A stretch of DNA of 64,000 nucleotides from Microbacterium terregens (GCF_039534975.1 NZ_BAAAWH010000001.1:1922001-1986000); one strand, 5' to 3'. Positions 37,917-48,781 are shown, numbered from the stretch's first letter. Made by a program: numbers and translations. The notes: a model not told the origin generated them from the sequence alone.

Positions 37917-40144
37917 ACGTCGTAGACGGCGTCGATGCGCCGCACCGCGTTCAGGACCCGCTCCAGGTGGACGATGTCGCCCATCTCGAAGACGAACCGG
38001 CTCAACGCGAGGCGATCATTCGTGGTGGAGACCGTGGCGGACAGGATGTTCACGTGGTGCTCGCTCAGCACCCGCGTGACGTCACTGAGAAGCCCGGACC
38101 GGTCCAGCGCCTCGATCTGGATCTGGACGAGGAACACACTCTTGCTGGTCGGAGCCCATTCGACCTCGATGAGCCGCTCCGGATCCTGCATGAGCGCGCT
38201 GATGTTCGTGCAGTCGGTGCGATGCACCGAGACACCGCTGCCGCGTGTGACGAAGCCGATGACCTCGTCTCCGGGCACGGGTGTGCAGCATTTCGCGAGC
38301 TTGACCAGGATGTCGGGCGATCCGCGCACCAGCACGCCGGAGTCGCCGCCGCGGGGCGCGCGGGAACGGCCGACCTGCGGCAGGTCGATCGGTCCGGTCG
38401 AGGTGTCGTCGGCGCTCACCAGAGCGGTCACCTTCTCGATGACCGACTGCGTGGAGACGTGCCCCTCGCCCACAGCGGCATAGAGCGCCGAGACGTCCTC
38501 GTACTTGAGGGAGTGCGCGACCTCGGCGAAGGAGTCCTGGCTCATCAGCCTCTGCAGGGGCAGGTTCTGACGGCGCATCGCCCGGGCGATCGACTCCTTG
38601 CCCTGCTCGATGGCCTCTTCGCGCCGTTCCTTCGTGAACCAGCCGCGGATCTTGCTGCGCGCGCGGGTGCTCTTGACGAAGGTGAGCCAATCCTGGCTGG
38701 GTCCGGCATCCGGGTTCTTCGAGGTGAAGACCTCGACCACGTCGCCGCTCTGCAGCTCTGACTCGAGCGGCACCAGGCGCCCGTTGACCTTCGAGCCCAT
38801 CGTCCGGTGCCCGATCTCGGTGTGCACCGCGTACGCGAAGTCCACCGGCGTGGCGCCGCTGGGCAGGCCGATGACGCGGCCCTTGGGCGTGAAGACGTAG
38901 ACCTCTTTCGCGCCGATCTCGAAGCGCAGCGAGTCGAGGAACTCTCCCGGGTCGGCGGTCTCGGCCTGCCAGTCCGAGATGTGCGCCAGCCACGCCATGT
39001 CGGTGTCCATCGACTTCGCGTCGGGTTTGCCGCCGACCAGCCGCTCCTTGTACTTCCAATGCGCCGCCACGCCGTACTCGGCCTGCTGATGCATCTCGTT
39101 GGTGCGGATCTGGATTTCCACCGTGCGCCCACCAGGACCGATCACGGTGGTGTGCAGCGACTGGTAGAGATTGAACTTGGGCGTGGCGATGTAGTCCTTG
39201 AAACGGCCGGGCAGCGGCGTCCAGCGGGCATGGATCGAACCGAGGACCGCGTAGCAGTCCCGGACGCTCCCGACCAGGATCCGGATGCCGATCAGATCGT
39301 AGATGTCGTCGAACTCGCGTCCGCGGACGACCATCTTCTGATAAACGGAGTAAAGCTGCTTCGGCCGGCCCATGACACGACCGCGGATGCGGAGCTCACG
39401 CAGGTCGGTGTCGACCGCCTCGATCACGTTCTGCACGTACTGCTCGCGCTGGGGCGTGCGCTGTTTGACGAGGCTCTCGATCTCGGCGTAGAGCTTGGGG
39501 TGCAGGACGGCGAAGGACAGGTCCTCCAGCTCAGACTTGATGGTCTGGATGCCGAGCCGGTGCGCGAGCGGGGCATAGATCTCCAGCGTCTCGGTCGCCT
39601 TCTTGCGCGCCTTCTCCGGGGGGACGAAGCCCCACGTCCGGGCGTTGTGAAGGCGATCGGCGAGCTTGATCAGCAGTACGCGGATATCGCGCGACATCGC
39701 CACGATCATCTTGCGGACGGTCTCCGCCTGCGCGCTCTCGCCGTACTTGACCTTGTCGAGCTTGGTGACCCCGTCGACGAGCATCGACACTTCGTCACCG
39801 AACTCCGCCGTCAGCGTGTCCAGCGCGTAGTCGGTGTCCTCCACAGTGTCGTGCAGGAGGGCCGCCGCGATCGCCTTCGGGCCGAGGCCGAGGTCGGCGA
39901 GGATCTGCGCGACGGCGAGCGGGTGCGTGATGTACGGCTCGCCGCTCTGGCGGTTCTGGCCCGAGTGCGCCTGATCGGCGACCGTGTAGGCACGTTCGAT
40001 GATCGAAAGATCGCCCTTGGGGTGGTGCGTGCGCACGGTCCGCAGCAGCTGCTCGACGTCGTCGCGGCGCGCCGAGCGCGAGAAGATGCGCGGCACGAGG
40101 CGCCGCAAAGACGAGGACTGGGCGGGGGGAACGGTCTCGGTCAT
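37895..40144 (-). CDS. rel: Bifunctional (p)ppGpp synthetase/hydrolase Rel
   Basis: A 749-residue long RSH protein controlling the stringent response. The hydrolase HD domain is intact ([10 protein letters not shown]; His98-Asp99) with [12 protein letters not shown] upstream. The synthetase region has [16 protein letters not shown] and [13 protein letters not shown], then TGS ([28 protein letters not shown]) and a C-terminal ACT domain ([24 protein letters not shown]). Both catalytic domains appear functional. Start [11 protein letters not shown] at 40144. TAGGAT at 40174 is a candidate -10. The end overlaps the convergent AbiEi-like gene. Confidence 0.97.
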   Translation of the reverse strand: MTETVPPAQSSSLRRLVPRIFSRSARRDDVEQLLRTVRTHHPKGDLSIIERAYTVADQAHSGQNRQSGEPYITHPLAVAQILADLGLGPKAIAAALLHDTVEDTDYALDTLTAEFGDEVSMLVDGVTKLDKVKYGESAQAETVRKMIVAMSRDIRVLLIKLADRLHNARTWGFVPPEKARKKATETLEIYAPLAHRLGIQTIKSELEDLSFAVLHPKLYAEIESLVKQRTPQREQYVQNVIEAVDTDLRELRIRGRVMGRPKQLYSVYQKMVVRGREFDDIYDLIGIRILVGSVRDCYAVLGSIHARWTPLPGRFKDYIATPKFNLYQSLHTTVIGPGGRTVEIQIRTNEMHQQAEYGVAAHWKYKERLVGGKPDAKSMDTDMAWLAHISDWQAETADPGEFLDSLRFEIGAKEVYVFTPKGRVIGLPSGATPVDFAYAVHTEIGHRTMGSKVNGRLVPLESELQSGDVVEVFTSKNPDAGPSQDWLTFVKSTRARSKIRGWFTKERREEAIEQGKESIARAMRRQNLPLQRLMSQDSFAEVAHSLKYEDVSALYAAVGEGHVSTQSVIEKVTALVSADDTSTGPIDLPQVGRSRAPRGGDSGVLVRGSPDILVKLAKCCTPVPGDEVIGFVTRGSGVSVHRTDCTNISALMQDPERLIEVEWAPTSKSVFLVQIQIEALDRSGLLSDVTRVLSEHHVNILSATVSTTNDRLALSRFVFEMGDIVHLERVLNAVRRIDAVYDVYRVTSS

Positions 40145-40173
40145 CCGATACCTCCCCTCCGCCGCATCCACCA

Positions 40174-40179
40174 ATCCTA
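40174..40179 (-). promoter_or_regulatory. Candidate -10 element of rel
   Basis: TAGGAT on the minus strand, 30 bases before the rel ATG, in the 75-base gap after secF. Confidence 0.4.
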
Positions 40180-40219
40180 TGCCCGCGGCGAGCAGCGGTT
40201 CCCGTGCGGGAAGCCCGGC

Positions 40220-41209
40220 TTAGACGGGCGAACCGGCGCGCTCGCGCGCGACGAGCACGCGTGCATCGCGCGTCTTGATGTTCGGCTCGCTCTCGCGGAA
40301 CAGCGAATACAGCGGCGACGCGACGAACAGCGTGGAATACGCCGCCACGATGGTTCCGACGAAGATCGCGAGCGAGATGTCGGTCAGCGTCTGCGCACCG
40401 AGCCACAGTGCGCCGATGAACAAGATCGCACCCGTCGGCAGGATGGCCACGACGGTCGTGTTGATCGAGCGGATCAGTGTCTGGTTCACCGCGAGGTTGA
40501 CCGACTCGCCGAAGGTGCGGCCTGACACTTCGCCGTCTTCGGTCGTATTCTCCCGGATCTTGTCGAAGACGACCGTCGTGTCATACAGCGCGTACGACAG
40601 GATCGTCAGGAAGCCGATCACCGCCGCGGGCGAGATCTCGAAGCCGCACAGCGCATACACGCCGACCGTGATCACGAGCACGTCGAGCAGGCCGATGATC
40701 GAGGCGGCCGACATCTTCCACGTGCGGAAATACAGCGCGAGGATCAGGAACGTCAGTGCGAGGAAGATCGCCAGGCCCCACAGCGACTGGCGTGTCACAT
40801 CGGCACCCCAGCTCGGCCCGATGAACGACGACGTCACCTCGGTGACGGGCACTTCGTAGATCTCCGCGAGCGCGTCCGTCACCTCCTGCGTCTCGGCAGG
40901 AGTGAGCTGATCGGTCTGGACCCGGACATTGCTGTCCCCCACGGTCGTGACCTTCGTGGTGGCATCGGGCACGACGGACTGGACCGCTTCGGTGGCCAGC
41001 AGCTGGTCCGGCGTGCTGACGTTGGTCACGGTGAACTGTGATCCGCCGGTGAACTCGATCGAGAACTGGATGGGCCGGACGAGCGGAACGAGCGCCGAGG
41101 CGATCACGAGGATCGCCGCGAGGATGAACCACAGCCGTCGGCGCCCGACGAACGGGAATGAGGTCTTGCCGGTGTAGAGGTCGTTGCCGAGCTGGCTCAT
41201 GGAACGCAT
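40220..41209 (-). CDS. secF: Protein-export membrane protein SecF
   Basis: A 329-residue RND-type inner-membrane subunit that works with SecD to use the proton gradient for late protein export. It has six membrane segments; diagnostic stretches include IQFSIEFTGGSQFTV after the first helix, YALYDTTVVFDKIREN around residue 200 and TLIRSINTTVVAILPTGAILFIGA. The start at 41209 overlaps the secD stop by one base; an internal ATG at 41200 is an alternative. Confidence 0.95.
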   Translation of the reverse strand: MRSMSQLGNDLYTGKTSFPFVGRRRLWFILAAILVIASALVPLVRPIQFSIEFTGGSQFTVTNVSTPDQLLATEAVQSVVPDATTKVTTVGDSNVRVQTDQLTPAETQEVTDALAEIYEVPVTEVTSSFIGPSWGADVTRQSLWGLAIFLALTFLILALYFRTWKMSAASIIGLLDVLVITVGVYALCGFEISPAAVIGFLTILSYALYDTTVVFDKIRENTTEDGEVSGRTFGESVNLAVNQTLIRSINTTVVAILPTGAILFIGALWLGAQTLTDISLAIFVGTIVAAYSTLFVASPLYSLFRESEPNIKTRDARVLVARERAGSPV

Positions 41210-42942
41210 CAGAGCTCTCCCTCCTTGTCGCGTGTGGACGATTTGCCGGCGCCGGTGAGGTCGGCCAGCTCCGCCTGCTTGCGCTCGGCGATGGTCTGAC
41301 GACGTTCGGCCTCACCTCGCGAACGCGACGCGCGCCGCTCTGCCGCCGTCTTGGACGAAGGCGCCACCGGTGCGCGGAACTGGGCACGCCCGCGGTAGAC
41401 CGCCCCGAGCGCCGCGGGATCCATGCCCGAGAGCGGATGCCCCGAACCGAAGAAGCGCGTACGAGCGAGCAGCTGCATCACGGGATGGGTGAACAGGATG
41501 AAGATCAACACGTCGATGACGGTGGTCAGACCCAGCGTGAAGGCGAAGCCCTTCACCGTGGCGTCGGCCAGGATGTACAGGACGACCGCGGCGAGCACGT
41601 TGATCGACTTCGAGATGTAGATGGTCCGCTTCGCGCGGCTCCATCCGTCCTCGACGGCCCCGGTGATCGATTTACCGTCACGCAGTTCGTCTCGTATTCG
41701 TTCGAAGTAAACGATGAACGAGTCGGCGGTGAATCCGATGGACACGATCAGGCCGGCGACGCCGGCGAGGGACAGCCGGAATCCCATCCGCCAGGCGAGG
41801 ATGCAGATCGCCAGATAGGTCAGCACACCCATCACGATCAGCGACGCGATGATCACCAGACCCAGCGCCCGGTAGACGATCAATGAGTAGATCGCCACGA
41901 GCGCGAGGCCGATCAGACCTGCGATGAGGCCGATCTGCAGCTGCTGCGACCCCAGCGTCGCCGAGATCGTGTCGGAGCTGACGACCTCGAAGCTGAGCGG
42001 CAGTGCGCCGTACTTGAGCTGGTCGGCGAGCGTCTTGGCAGTCTCCTGCGTGAAGCTGCCGGTGATGCTCGGGTCGCCGCCCAGGATGATCGCGTTCATC
42101 GAGGGAGCCGAGAGCACGCTGCCGTCCAGGACGAACGCGAACTGGTTGAGCGGCGACGTGGCCCCGAAGAGCCGCTGGCTGATCTGACCGAACGTCTTGG
42201 TGCCGGCGTCGTCGAACTTGATGTTGACGGCCCAACGACCGCTCGTCTGCTCCAGCCCGAACGTCGCGTCCGAGATGGACGATCCGTCCAGCTCCACGGG
42301 ACCGAGGATGTACTTCACGGTGCCGTCCACGTCGCAGGTGACCAGCGGCTGGTCTTTGGGGGCGTTGGCCGGGTCGTTGTCGGGATTGGCGCAGTCGTAC
42401 GCATTGAACTGTGCGAACAGCGCCTCGGTGATCCACGCGGGATCGCTCCCGTTCGTCGGCTCGGCCGTCGGGGTGGAGTTCAGCGATGGATCGGGTGTCG
42501 GGAAGGGCGTCGGCTTGCCGTCGTCCCCCACGAACGTCGTCGCGGGCTGAGCGGTGTACAGCACGGCCCGCAGCTGCAACTGGGCAGAGGCCTCGATGCG
42601 CTGACGGGTCTGCTCATCCGCCTGACCGGGGATCTGGACGACGATGTTCCTGCCACCCTCGGTCGTCACGTCGGCCTCGCCCACGCCGGAGGCGTCGACG
42701 CGCTGGCGGATGATCGTGACCGCTTGGTTCAGCTGCTCGCTCGACGGCGCCGCGCCGTCGGCGGTCTGCGCCTCGAGGATGATCTGCGTCCCGCCCTGGA
42801 GGTCGAGCGCGAGCTCGGGGCTCCAGGAACTGGCTTTGAAGACATGGACGCCGAGCGCGTTGATGCCGAACAGCACGGCGGTGACGATCAGAAGACCGGT
42901 CAGCGCGCGCCAGGCATGACGGACGGGGGTGGAAGTCGCCAC
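41209..42942 (-). CDS. secD: Protein translocase subunit SecD
   Basis: A 577-residue partner of SecF. The first transmembrane segment and SPELALDLQGGTQIILEA begin the periplasmic P1 domain, which here has a proline/serine-rich insertion around residues 145-165. The C-terminal half contains GLIGLALVAIYSLIVYRALG, LAGVAGLIVSIGFTADSFIVYFERIRDELRDGKS and the further RND helices. The cytoplasmic tail is unusually long, basic and Arg/Ala-rich (about 60 residues). It lies 38 bases after yajC. Confidence 0.96.
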   Translation of the reverse strand: MATSTPVRHAWRALTGLLIVTAVLFGINALGVHVFKASSWSPELALDLQGGTQIILEAQTADGAAPSSEQLNQAVTIIRQRVDASGVGEADVTTEGGRNIVVQIPGQADEQTRQRIEASAQLQLRAVLYTAQPATTFVGDDGKPTPFPTPDPSLNSTPTAEPTNGSDPAWITEALFAQFNAYDCANPDNDPANAPKDQPLVTCDVDGTVKYILGPVELDGSSISDATFGLEQTSGRWAVNIKFDDAGTKTFGQISQRLFGATSPLNQFAFVLDGSVLSAPSMNAIILGGDPSITGSFTQETAKTLADQLKYGALPLSFEVVSSDTISATLGSQQLQIGLIAGLIGLALVAIYSLIVYRALGLVIIASLIVMGVLTYLAICILAWRMGFRLSLAGVAGLIVSIGFTADSFIVYFERIRDELRDGKSITGAVEDGWSRAKRTIYISKSINVLAAVVLYILADATVKGFAFTLGLTTVIDVLIFILFTHPVMQLLARTRFFGSGHPLSGMDPAALGAVYRGRAQFRAPVAPSSKTAAERRASRSRGEAERRQTIAERKQAELADLTGAGKSSTRDKEGEL

Positions 42943-42980
42943 GAGGGGTCAGCTTTCTGGGAGCCCGAGAGGGCGAGTGG

Positions 42981-43442
42981 TCAGGCCTTGGGCTTGTTGT
43001 CCAGGTCGGTGTCGGGGTCGACCGGCGGGAGTGATTCGGCCCGGCGGTAGTCGTCGCTGATCGAGCTGATTGAGCCGCCGGCGACGCCGTCGATGTATCC
43101 GGCTTCGCTCTCTTCGGACTCGATGAGCTCGTCCTCGGTCACGACGCCCTCGACGGGATCGACGACGCGCAGGATGGCCTGGCTGTGGACCTTGATCTGG
43201 ACGCCCGGCGCGATCTCGACCAGAGCGGGCTGGTCGAGGTTGTCGGGGTCGTAGGCGATGATCGTGCCGTAGAGGCCGCCCTGCATGAGGACCTCCGCGC
43301 CGGGAACGGTCTGGCGGGCCTTCTGCTCCTGCTCGGTCTTCTGCTTCTGCATCCGGCGACGCGAGCTCCAGAACATGAAGACGAGGAGGACGACCAGCAG
43401 GATGATGAGGCCGTAGTTGCCGAAGAACGTGGCGATGTCCAT
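42981..43442 (-). CDS. yajC: Preprotein translocase subunit YajC
   Basis: A 153-residue small Sec accessory protein. One transmembrane helix (GLIILLVVLLVFMFW) is followed by the conserved basic RRRMQKQKTEQEQKARQTVPGAEVLMQGGLYGTI. The C-terminal third is an acidic extension (EDELIESEESEAGY...) common in actinobacteria. ATG at 43442 aligns with the family; MLSPP upstream is not conserved. It precedes secD-secF in the same operon and follows ruvB by 84 bases. Confidence 0.93.
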   Translation of the reverse strand: MDIATFFGNYGLIILLVVLLVFMFWSSRRRMQKQKTEQEQKARQTVPGAEVLMQGGLYGTIIAYDPDNLDQPALVEIAPGVQIKVHSQAILRVVDPVEGVVTEDELIESEESEAGYIDGVAGGSISSISDDYRRAESLPPVDPDTDLDNKPKA

Positions 43443-43526
43443 GGGAGGCGAGAGCACCTTTCGAATCAGGCGCGCGCCGTTGCGGCACTGCCTTGCATGA
43501 GGAGGGTAGGCGAGAGCCTCCAGCGA

Positions 43527-44555
43527 TTATAGATCATTGAATCTGAGCACAGAGTCGGCCTGCCGAACGCCCAGGTGCTCGAAGGCCGACGGCATCGCCA
43601 CGCGGCCGCGTGGCGTGCGCCCGATGAAGCCGATCCGCACGAGATAGGGCTCCACGACGGACTCGATCGTCTCCGGTTCTTCGCCCACGGCCACAGCGAG
43701 GGTGCTCAGCCCCACGGGACCGCCTCCGAAGCGGCGCACCAGCGCGTCCAGCACTGCGCGGTCGAGGCGATCCAGTCCGATCGCGTCGACGTCGTACAGG
43801 TCCAGGGCGGCGTCGACGGTCGCCGTGTCGCCTCCTCCGCCGCGCACGATCATGAAGTCGCGCACCCGCCGCAGCAGGCGGTTCGCGATACGCGGAGTCC
43901 CCCGCGACCGACGGGCGATCTCGGCGCGCGACGCGGGCGGCAGGTCGACGGCGAGCATGGCCGCTGACCGCTCGATGACCCGTTCCAGCTCGGCGGGCTC
44001 GTAATACTCGAGGTGCCCCGTGAAGCCGAACCGGTCGCGCAGCGGGTTGGGGAGCAGCCCCGAGCGCGTGGTTGCGCCGACCAGCGTGAACGGAGCCAGA
44101 TCCAGGGGGATGCTGGTGGCCCCAGCGCCCTTCCCGACCATGATGTCGATGCGGAAGTCCTCCATGGCGAGATAGAGCATCTCCTCGGCCGAGCGCGCCA
44201 TCCGGTGCACCTCGTCGATGAACAGCACCTCGCCCGGGGTCAGGCTGGACAGCAGAGCGGCCAGGTCGCCCGCGTGCTGGATCGCCGGGCCGCTGGACAG
44301 GCGCAGCGGTCGGCCGCTCTCGTGGCCGATGATCATCGCGAGTGTCGTCTTGCCCAGCCCCGGGGGGCCCGACAGCAGAATGTGGTCGGCCGGGCGCTGT
44401 TGGATGCGTGCGGCATCCAACAGCAGCTGGAGCTGCCCGCGGACCTTCTGCTGCCCGACGAACTCGGACAGCGATGCCGGTCGCAGTGCTCCCTCGATCG
44501 CCAGCTCGAGGTCGTCGACCGGTTCATCGGCGTCGCGAACCTCATCCACCGGCAT
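43527..44555 (-). CDS. ruvB: Holliday junction branch migration helicase RuvB
   Basis: A 342-residue AAA+ motor driving Holliday-junction branch migration with RuvA. Walker A GPPGLGKT is at 63-70, Walker [11 protein letters not shown] with DEVH at 114-117, and [19 protein letters not shown] holds the sensor and arginine finger. The C-terminal winged helix includes [12 protein letters not shown]. Start [12 protein letters not shown] at 44555 overlaps the ruvA end by 14 bases. Order ruvC-ruvA-ruvB is the standard one. Confidence 0.97.
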   Translation of the reverse strand: MPVDEVRDADEPVDDLELAIEGALRPASLSEFVGQQKVRGQLQLLLDAARIQQRPADHILLSGPPGLGKTTLAMIIGHESGRPLRLSSGPAIQHAGDLAALLSSLTPGEVLFIDEVHRMARSAEEMLYLAMEDFRIDIMVGKGAGATSIPLDLAPFTLVGATTRSGLLPNPLRDRFGFTGHLEYYEPAELERVIERSAAMLAVDLPPASRAEIARRSRGTPRIANRLLRRVRDFMIVRGGGGDTATVDAALDLYDVDAIGLDRLDRAVLDALVRRFGGGPVGLSTLAVAVGEEPETIESVVEPYLVRIGFIGRTPRGRVAMPSAFEHLGVRQADSVLRFNDL

Positions 44556-45162
44556 GCTCCTTACGTGCGGGGCCGAGGGTGGCAAGGGTGAGCCGCAACA
44601 ACGACGGGACGGCCGCACGCTCCGCGGGCGAGGCCTGCTCGGCGGCGGCTGCCACCGCCTCGGCGGCGGCTCGCTCGTTCCAGCCGAGTCCGACCAGCGC
44701 CTGCATGACCTGGGTCGCGACATCGGGTGCGACATCTCGTCGCCCTGCGGTTGACGGCGAAGGGGCGGCGATCTTGCCGGCCAACTGCACGACGATGAGC
44801 TTGGCGGTCTTGGGGCCGATGCCGGACACGCGACGGAACGGGGCGTCGTCGTCGGATCCGACGGCCTCGGCGATCTGCGTGACGCTGAGGGCCGCGAGCA
44901 CTCCGAGCGCGGATTTCGGGCCCACGCCGGTGACGCTCAGCAGTTGGACGAAGACCAGGAGTTCCTCGCGGGACTCGAACCCGAACAGCGAGAGCGCATC
45001 CTCTCGGACGATCAGGTTGGTGTGCAGGTGCACGTCGTCGCCGACGTTCGTGGCCGAGGCCACGTGTGGGGTCACGGCCACCGTCAGACCCACTCCCCCC
45101 ACCTCCAGCACGAGCGAGTCGGTGTCGATGTGGGCGGCCCGACCGCGCAACGAGGAGATCAT
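44542..45162 (-). CDS. ruvA: Holliday junction branch migration protein RuvA
   Basis: A 206-residue junction-binding protein. The N-terminal OB domain ([26 protein letters not shown]) is followed by the helix-hairpin-helix region [18 protein letters not shown] and [19 protein letters not shown], which grips DNA, and the C-terminal RuvB-contacting domain [16 protein letters not shown]. It targets RuvB to four-way junctions. About 70 bases separate it from ruvC; that gap contains a short repeated element. Confidence 0.96.
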   Translation of the reverse strand: MISSLRGRAAHIDTDSLVLEVGGVGLTVAVTPHVASATNVGDDVHLHTNLIVREDALSLFGFESREELLVFVQLLSVTGVGPKSALGVLAALSVTQIAEAVGSDDDAPFRRVSGIGPKTAKLIVVQLAGKIAAPSPSTAGRRDVAPDVATQVMQALVGLGWNERAAAEAVAAAAEQASPAERAAVPSLLRLTLATLGPARKEHAGG

Positions 45163-45207
45163 GCAACGAGCCTACGAGCCGGTTCGCAGTTTTGTTCGAC
45201 CGACACG

Positions 45208-45230
45208 CTTCGACAAGCTCAGCACGAGCA
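45208..45230. repeat. REP-like repeat between ruvC and ruvA
   Basis: CTTCGACAAGCTCAG, identical to the 15-base core in the efp leader at 23321, within the 71-base ruvC-ruvA gap. Confidence 0.55.
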
Positions 45231-45233
45231 CAC

Positions 45234-45794
45234 TCATCGGCGGGCCAGGCGCTCCGCATCCGCCCACGCGCGCTGTGCCGGCGTGAGGGTCCCACCCGCG
45301 GGCGCCTGTGCGGCGCCGCCGCGCCACGCATGACAGAGGGCGAGCGCCAGCGCGTCGGCCGCATCGGCGGGCTGCGGCATTTCGTCGAGGCGCAGGATGC
45401 GGGCGACCATCGCCTGCACCTGCCTCTTGTCTGCGGCACCGTACCCCGTGACGGCGGCCTTCACCTCGGTGGGGGTATGCGTCGTGGCCGCGAGCCCGCG
45501 TTCACCGGCGATGAGCAGAGCGATGCCGCTGGCCTGCGCGGTCCCCATCACCGAATGGCGGTTGTTCTGCGAGAACACGCGCTCCACGGCCATGACGGTG
45601 GGACCGTGGAGGTCGATGACCGCCCGGATGCCGGCGGCGATCGTCGCGAGACGGCGTTCGATCGGCTCGCCCGGGTCGGAACGGACGACACCCACGTGCA
45701 CGAGTGTCGCGGACCGGTTCCGGGCGACGTCGACCACGCCGACACCGCAGCGGGTCAGGCCGGGGTCGATGCCGATAACGCGCAGGGCTGCCAC
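45234..45794 (-). CDS. ruvC: Crossover junction endodeoxyribonuclease RuvC
   Basis: A 186-residue RNase H-fold resolvase cutting Holliday junctions. The first catalytic aspartate is in VIGIDPGLTRCGVGVVD, then AVERVFSQNNRHSVMGTAQASGI has the catalytic glutamate, and EMPQPADAADALALALCH carries the two C-terminal aspartates. The start is GTG with GGGGGA upstream. It heads the ruvCAB genes and follows yebC, the usual actinobacterial arrangement. Confidence 0.96.
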   Translation of the reverse strand: MAALRVIGIDPGLTRCGVGVVDVARNRSATLVHVGVVRSDPGEPIERRLATIAAGIRAVIDLHGPTVMAVERVFSQNNRHSVMGTAQASGIALLIAGERGLAATTHTPTEVKAAVTGYGAADKRQVQAMVARILRLDEMPQPADAADALALALCHAWRGGAAQAPAGGTLTPAQRAWADAERLARR

Positions 45795-45863
45795 TCCCCC
45801 ACGTTAAGCGGCCTCGGCGAGCGGCCACCGACGGCGCGCCCGACAGGCGGCACTTGCGCGCTG

Positions 45864-46622
45864 CTACTCGTCCGATTCGAGTTCGGCCTGCACCTCGGCG
45901 GTCAGATCGAAGTTGCTGTAGACGTTCTGCACGTCGTCGCTGTCTTCGAGTGCATCGATCAGGCGGAAGACCTTGCGAGCGGTGTCGGCATCCACCTCGA
46001 CCTTGAGCGTCGGGACGAATTCGACGTCCGCCGACTCGTAGTCGATGCCCGCGTCCTGCAGTGCCGAACGGACCGGGACGAGGTCGGACGGCTCTGTGAG
46101 GATCTCGAAGCCCTCGGCGTGCGGCTCGATCTCCTCCGCCCCGGCCTCGAGGACGGCGAGCATGATGTCGTCCTCGTTGGTCCCCTCGCCGGAGACGACG
46201 ATGACGCCCTTGCGATGGAAGTTGTAGGCCACGCTGCCGGGGTCGGCCATCGTCGCGCCGTTGCGGGTCATCGCCGTGCGCACCTCGGCAGCCGCACGGT
46301 TGCGGTTGTCGGTGAGGCACTCGATGAGCAGGGCGACGCCGTTCGGCCCGTAGCCCTCGTAGAGGATCGTCTGGTAATCGACGGACTCACCGGTCAGGCC
46401 GGCACCGCGCTTGACCGCGCGGTTGATGTTGTCGATGGGGACCGAGGTCTTCTTCGCCTTCTGGATGGCGTCCTGAAGGGTCGGGTTCCCCGCGAGATCC
46501 GCGCCGCCGAGCTTGGCCGCGACTTCGATGTTCTTGATGAGCTTGGCGAACGACTTGGCACGGCGCGAATCGATGATCGCCTTTTTGTGCTTCGTGGTCG
46601 CCCACTTGGAGTGGCCGGACAT
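45864..46622 (-). CDS. YebC/PmpR family regulatory protein
   Basis: A 252-residue protein of the TACO1/YebC family, which binds DNA in some species and eases translation of proline stretches in others. The signature [32 protein letters not shown] is complete, and [13 protein letters not shown] and [20 protein letters not shown] close the other domains. It is next to ruvCAB as in most bacteria. I would not choose between transcriptional and translational roles from sequence alone. Confidence 0.95.
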   Translation of the reverse strand: MSGHSKWATTKHKKAIIDSRRAKSFAKLIKNIEVAAKLGGADLAGNPTLQDAIQKAKKTSVPIDNINRAVKRGAGLTGESVDYQTILYEGYGPNGVALLIECLTDNRNRAAAEVRTAMTRNGATMADPGSVAYNFHRKGVIVVSGEGTNEDDIMLAVLEAGAEEIEPHAEGFEILTEPSDLVPVRSALQDAGIDYESADVEFVPTLKVEVDADTARKVFRLIDALEDSDDVQNVYSNFDLTAEVQAELESDE

Positions 46623-46664
46623 TCCCCCAGTTTACGTGGCTCCGCCCTCACCCACGCGCGGACG

Positions 46665-47201
46665 TCACCGGCCGGCGATCTTGCGCAGCGTTCGAAGATT
46701 GCGGTTGGTCGTCATCGCCTTGTACCGCTTCTGTGCCAACAGCTTCGCGAAGGGCGTGTCGACGGTCGTCCCCTTGACGGGGTTCCAGTACACGACACCG
46801 CGTCCGGGGGCGACCGGGTCGACCCCTTCGTCGAGGGAAGAGGCCGCCTCGAGAAGCTCGCCCACCGTCGCGGAATCGGAGCAGAAGATCACCCACGGCT
46901 GCCGGTCGGCGTCCTCGGCGTCGAACGGGAAGCCCTCGATCGCATCGTCCAGCTCGACCCGCGGAACCAGGACGATCCACGCGTCATAGCCGAAGCGGTC
47001 ACGCAGGGCCTTCTCGATGCGGGTCTTGAGGTCCGACCGCGCGGAGGTCCCGGCATCCGCATCGAAGAGCACGTTGCCGCTGGCGAGCACGGTCTTCACC
47101 CCGTCGAAGCCCAACCCCCGGAACAGATCGGCGAGGTCTGCGCCGCGCACCGTGATGCCGCCGACGTTGACACCCCGCAGAAGCGCGACCCAGCTCGTCA
47201 T
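46665..47201 (-). CDS. DUF1697 family protein
   Basis: A 178-residue protein opening with WVALLRGVNVGGITVRGADL and LASGNVLFDA, the hallmark of DUF1697. The C-terminal part has KRYKAMTTNRNLRTLRKIA, also typical. The function is unknown; no catalytic motif is obvious. It sits between pdxT and yebC, which are adjacent in many actinobacteria, so it looks inserted. ATG at 47201 is chosen; another at 47213 adds four residues. Confidence 0.9.
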   Translation of the reverse strand: MTSWVALLRGVNVGGITVRGADLADLFRGLGFDGVKTVLASGNVLFDADAGTSARSDLKTRIEKALRDRFGYDAWIVLVPRVELDDAIEGFPFDAEDADRQPWVIFCSDSATVGELLEAASSLDEGVDPVAPGRGVVYWNPVKGTTVDTPFAKLLAQKRYKAMTTNRNLRTLRKIAGR

Positions 47202-47230
47202 GCGGGTGAGCATACGCCGGTGCCACGACG

Positions 47231-47824
47231 TCAGGCTGCGCGCACCGTCTCGAGGAAGAGGTGATGGAAGCGGTGCTCGCCGGTGACCTCGGGATGGAAG
47301 GACGTGCCCAGGAGCGCGCCGCTGCGGACCGCGACCACGCGCCCGTCGTCGAGGCTCGCGATCGTCTCCACCCCGGGCCCGACGTCGATCACGAGGGGTG
47401 CTCGGATGAAGACGGCGTGGACCGGCGGGCCCTCCAGCAGCGGCACGTCGAGATCGGTCTCGAAGGACTCGACCTGACCGCCGAACGCGTTGCGCTGCAC
47501 GGTCACGTCGAGTCCGCCGAAGGTCTCTTGCCCCGCAATGCCGTCGGTGATGCGGTCGGCCAGGAGGATCAAACCCGCGCACGTGCCGTACATGGGCATG
47601 CCGGCGGCGATCGCATCGCGGATCGGCTGTTGCATCCCGAACGCGCGCGACAGTTTGTCGATGACGCTGGATTCACCCCCGGGAAGCACGAGGCCCTGCA
47701 CACCGGCCAACTCGGCCGGGCGCCGCACGAGGATCACGTCCGCACCGAGATCGGACAGTACCCGCGCGTGCTCGCGCACGTCGCCCTGCAGCGCGAGGAC
47801 CCCGACGCGGGGGCGCTCAGACAC
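47231..47824 (-). CDS. pdxT: Pyridoxal 5'-phosphate synthase glutaminase subunit PdxT
   Basis: A 197-residue class-I glutaminase supplying ammonia to PdxS. The N-terminal VGVLALQGDVREHARVL, the LPGGESSVIDKL segment, the nucleophile in MYGTCAGLILLAD (Cys82) and the catalytic His-Glu pair in GTSFHPEVTGE are all intact. It follows pdxS by 28 bases. The pair makes PLP directly from ribose 5-phosphate, glyceraldehyde 3-phosphate and glutamine. Confidence 0.97.
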   Translation of the reverse strand: MSERPRVGVLALQGDVREHARVLSDLGADVILVRRPAELAGVQGLVLPGGESSVIDKLSRAFGMQQPIRDAIAAGMPMYGTCAGLILLADRITDGIAGQETFGGLDVTVQRNAFGGQVESFETDLDVPLLEGPPVHAVFIRAPLVIDVGPGVETIASLDDGRVVAVRSGALLGTSFHPEVTGEHRFHHLFLETVRAA

Positions 47825-47852
47825 TCGCGTACCCGCTCACCGGCTTCCGCCG

Positions 47853-48767
47853 CTACCAGCCGCGCTCGGACAGCCGGTGCGGAGCGGCGAGGTCGGTGAC
47901 ATTGATGCCGACCATGGCCTCGCCCAGCCCGCGTGAGACCTCGGCGATGACCTTCGCGTCGTCGTAGAACGTGGTCGCCTTGACGATCGCGGCGGCGCGC
48001 TGTGCGGGATTTCCCGACTTGAAGATGCCGGAGCCGACGAACACGCCGTCTGCGCCCAGCTGCATCATCATCGCCGCGTCGGCAGGGGTGGCCACGCCGC
48101 CGGCGACGAACAGCACGACCGGGAGCTTGCCCGTCTCGGCGATCTCGGCGACGAGCTCGTAGGGCGCCTGCAGATCCTTGGCCGCGACGTAGAGCTCGTC
48201 CTTGGTCAGGGAGCGGAGGTGGTTGATCTCGCCGGAGATCTTGCGGATGTGCTTGGTCGCCTCGGACACGTCACCGGTGCCGGCCTCGCCCTTGGAGCGG
48301 ATCATCGCCGCGCCTTCGTTGATGCGACGCAGCGCCTCGCCGAGGTTGGTCGCACCGCAGACGAACGGGACCGTGAACTTCCACTTGTCGATGTGGTTGA
48401 CGTAGTCGGCGGGCGAAAGCACCTCGGACTCGTCGATGTAGTCGACGCCCAGCTCCTGCAGCACCTGTGCCTCGACGAAGTGGCCGATGCGGGCCTTGGC
48501 CATCACGGGGATCGAGACCGCCTCGATGATCGCGTCGATCATGTCGGGGTCGCTCATGCGGGACACGCCGCCCTGCGCCCGGATGTCGGCGGGAACACGC
48601 TCGAGCGCCATCACGGCAACGGCTCCGGCGTCTTCGGCGATGCGAGCCTGCTCGACCGTGACGACGTCCATGATGACGCCGCCCTTGAGCATCTCGGCGA
48701 GGCCGCGCTTGACGCGACTCGATCCGTGCTGGGCGGACGAGGGCGAGGGCGTGGTGCTGTCAGTCAT
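47853..48767 (-). CDS. pdxS: Pyridoxal 5'-phosphate synthase lyase subunit PdxS
   Basis: A 304-residue TIM-barrel PLP synthase. It has the conserved [22 protein letters not shown] start, [26 protein letters not shown], and [31 protein letters not shown] with the phosphate site; catalytic lysines lie in MAKARIGHF and [11 protein letters not shown] regions. The start at 48767 is preceded by TAGAAT eight bases earlier, which suggests a very short or absent leader. It is divergent from pdxY. Confidence 0.97.
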   Translation of the reverse strand: MTDSTTPSPSSAQHGSSRVKRGLAEMLKGGVIMDVVTVEQARIAEDAGAVAVMALERVPADIRAQGGVSRMSDPDMIDAIIEAVSIPVMAKARIGHFVEAQVLQELGVDYIDESEVLSPADYVNHIDKWKFTVPFVCGATNLGEALRRINEGAAMIRSKGEAGTGDVSEATKHIRKISGEINHLRSLTKDELYVAAKDLQAPYELVAEIAETGKLPVVLFVAGGVATPADAAMMMQLGADGVFVGSGIFKSGNPAQRAAAIVKATTFYDDAKVIAEVSRGLGEAMVGINVTDLAAPHRLSERGW

Positions 48768-48775
48768 AATCCCTG

Positions 48776-48781
48776 ATTCTA
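48776..48781 (-). promoter_or_regulatory. Candidate -10 element of pdxS
   Basis: TAGAAT on the minus strand, followed by eight bases and then the pdxS ATG: transcription could start within one or two bases of the start codon. Confidence 0.45.
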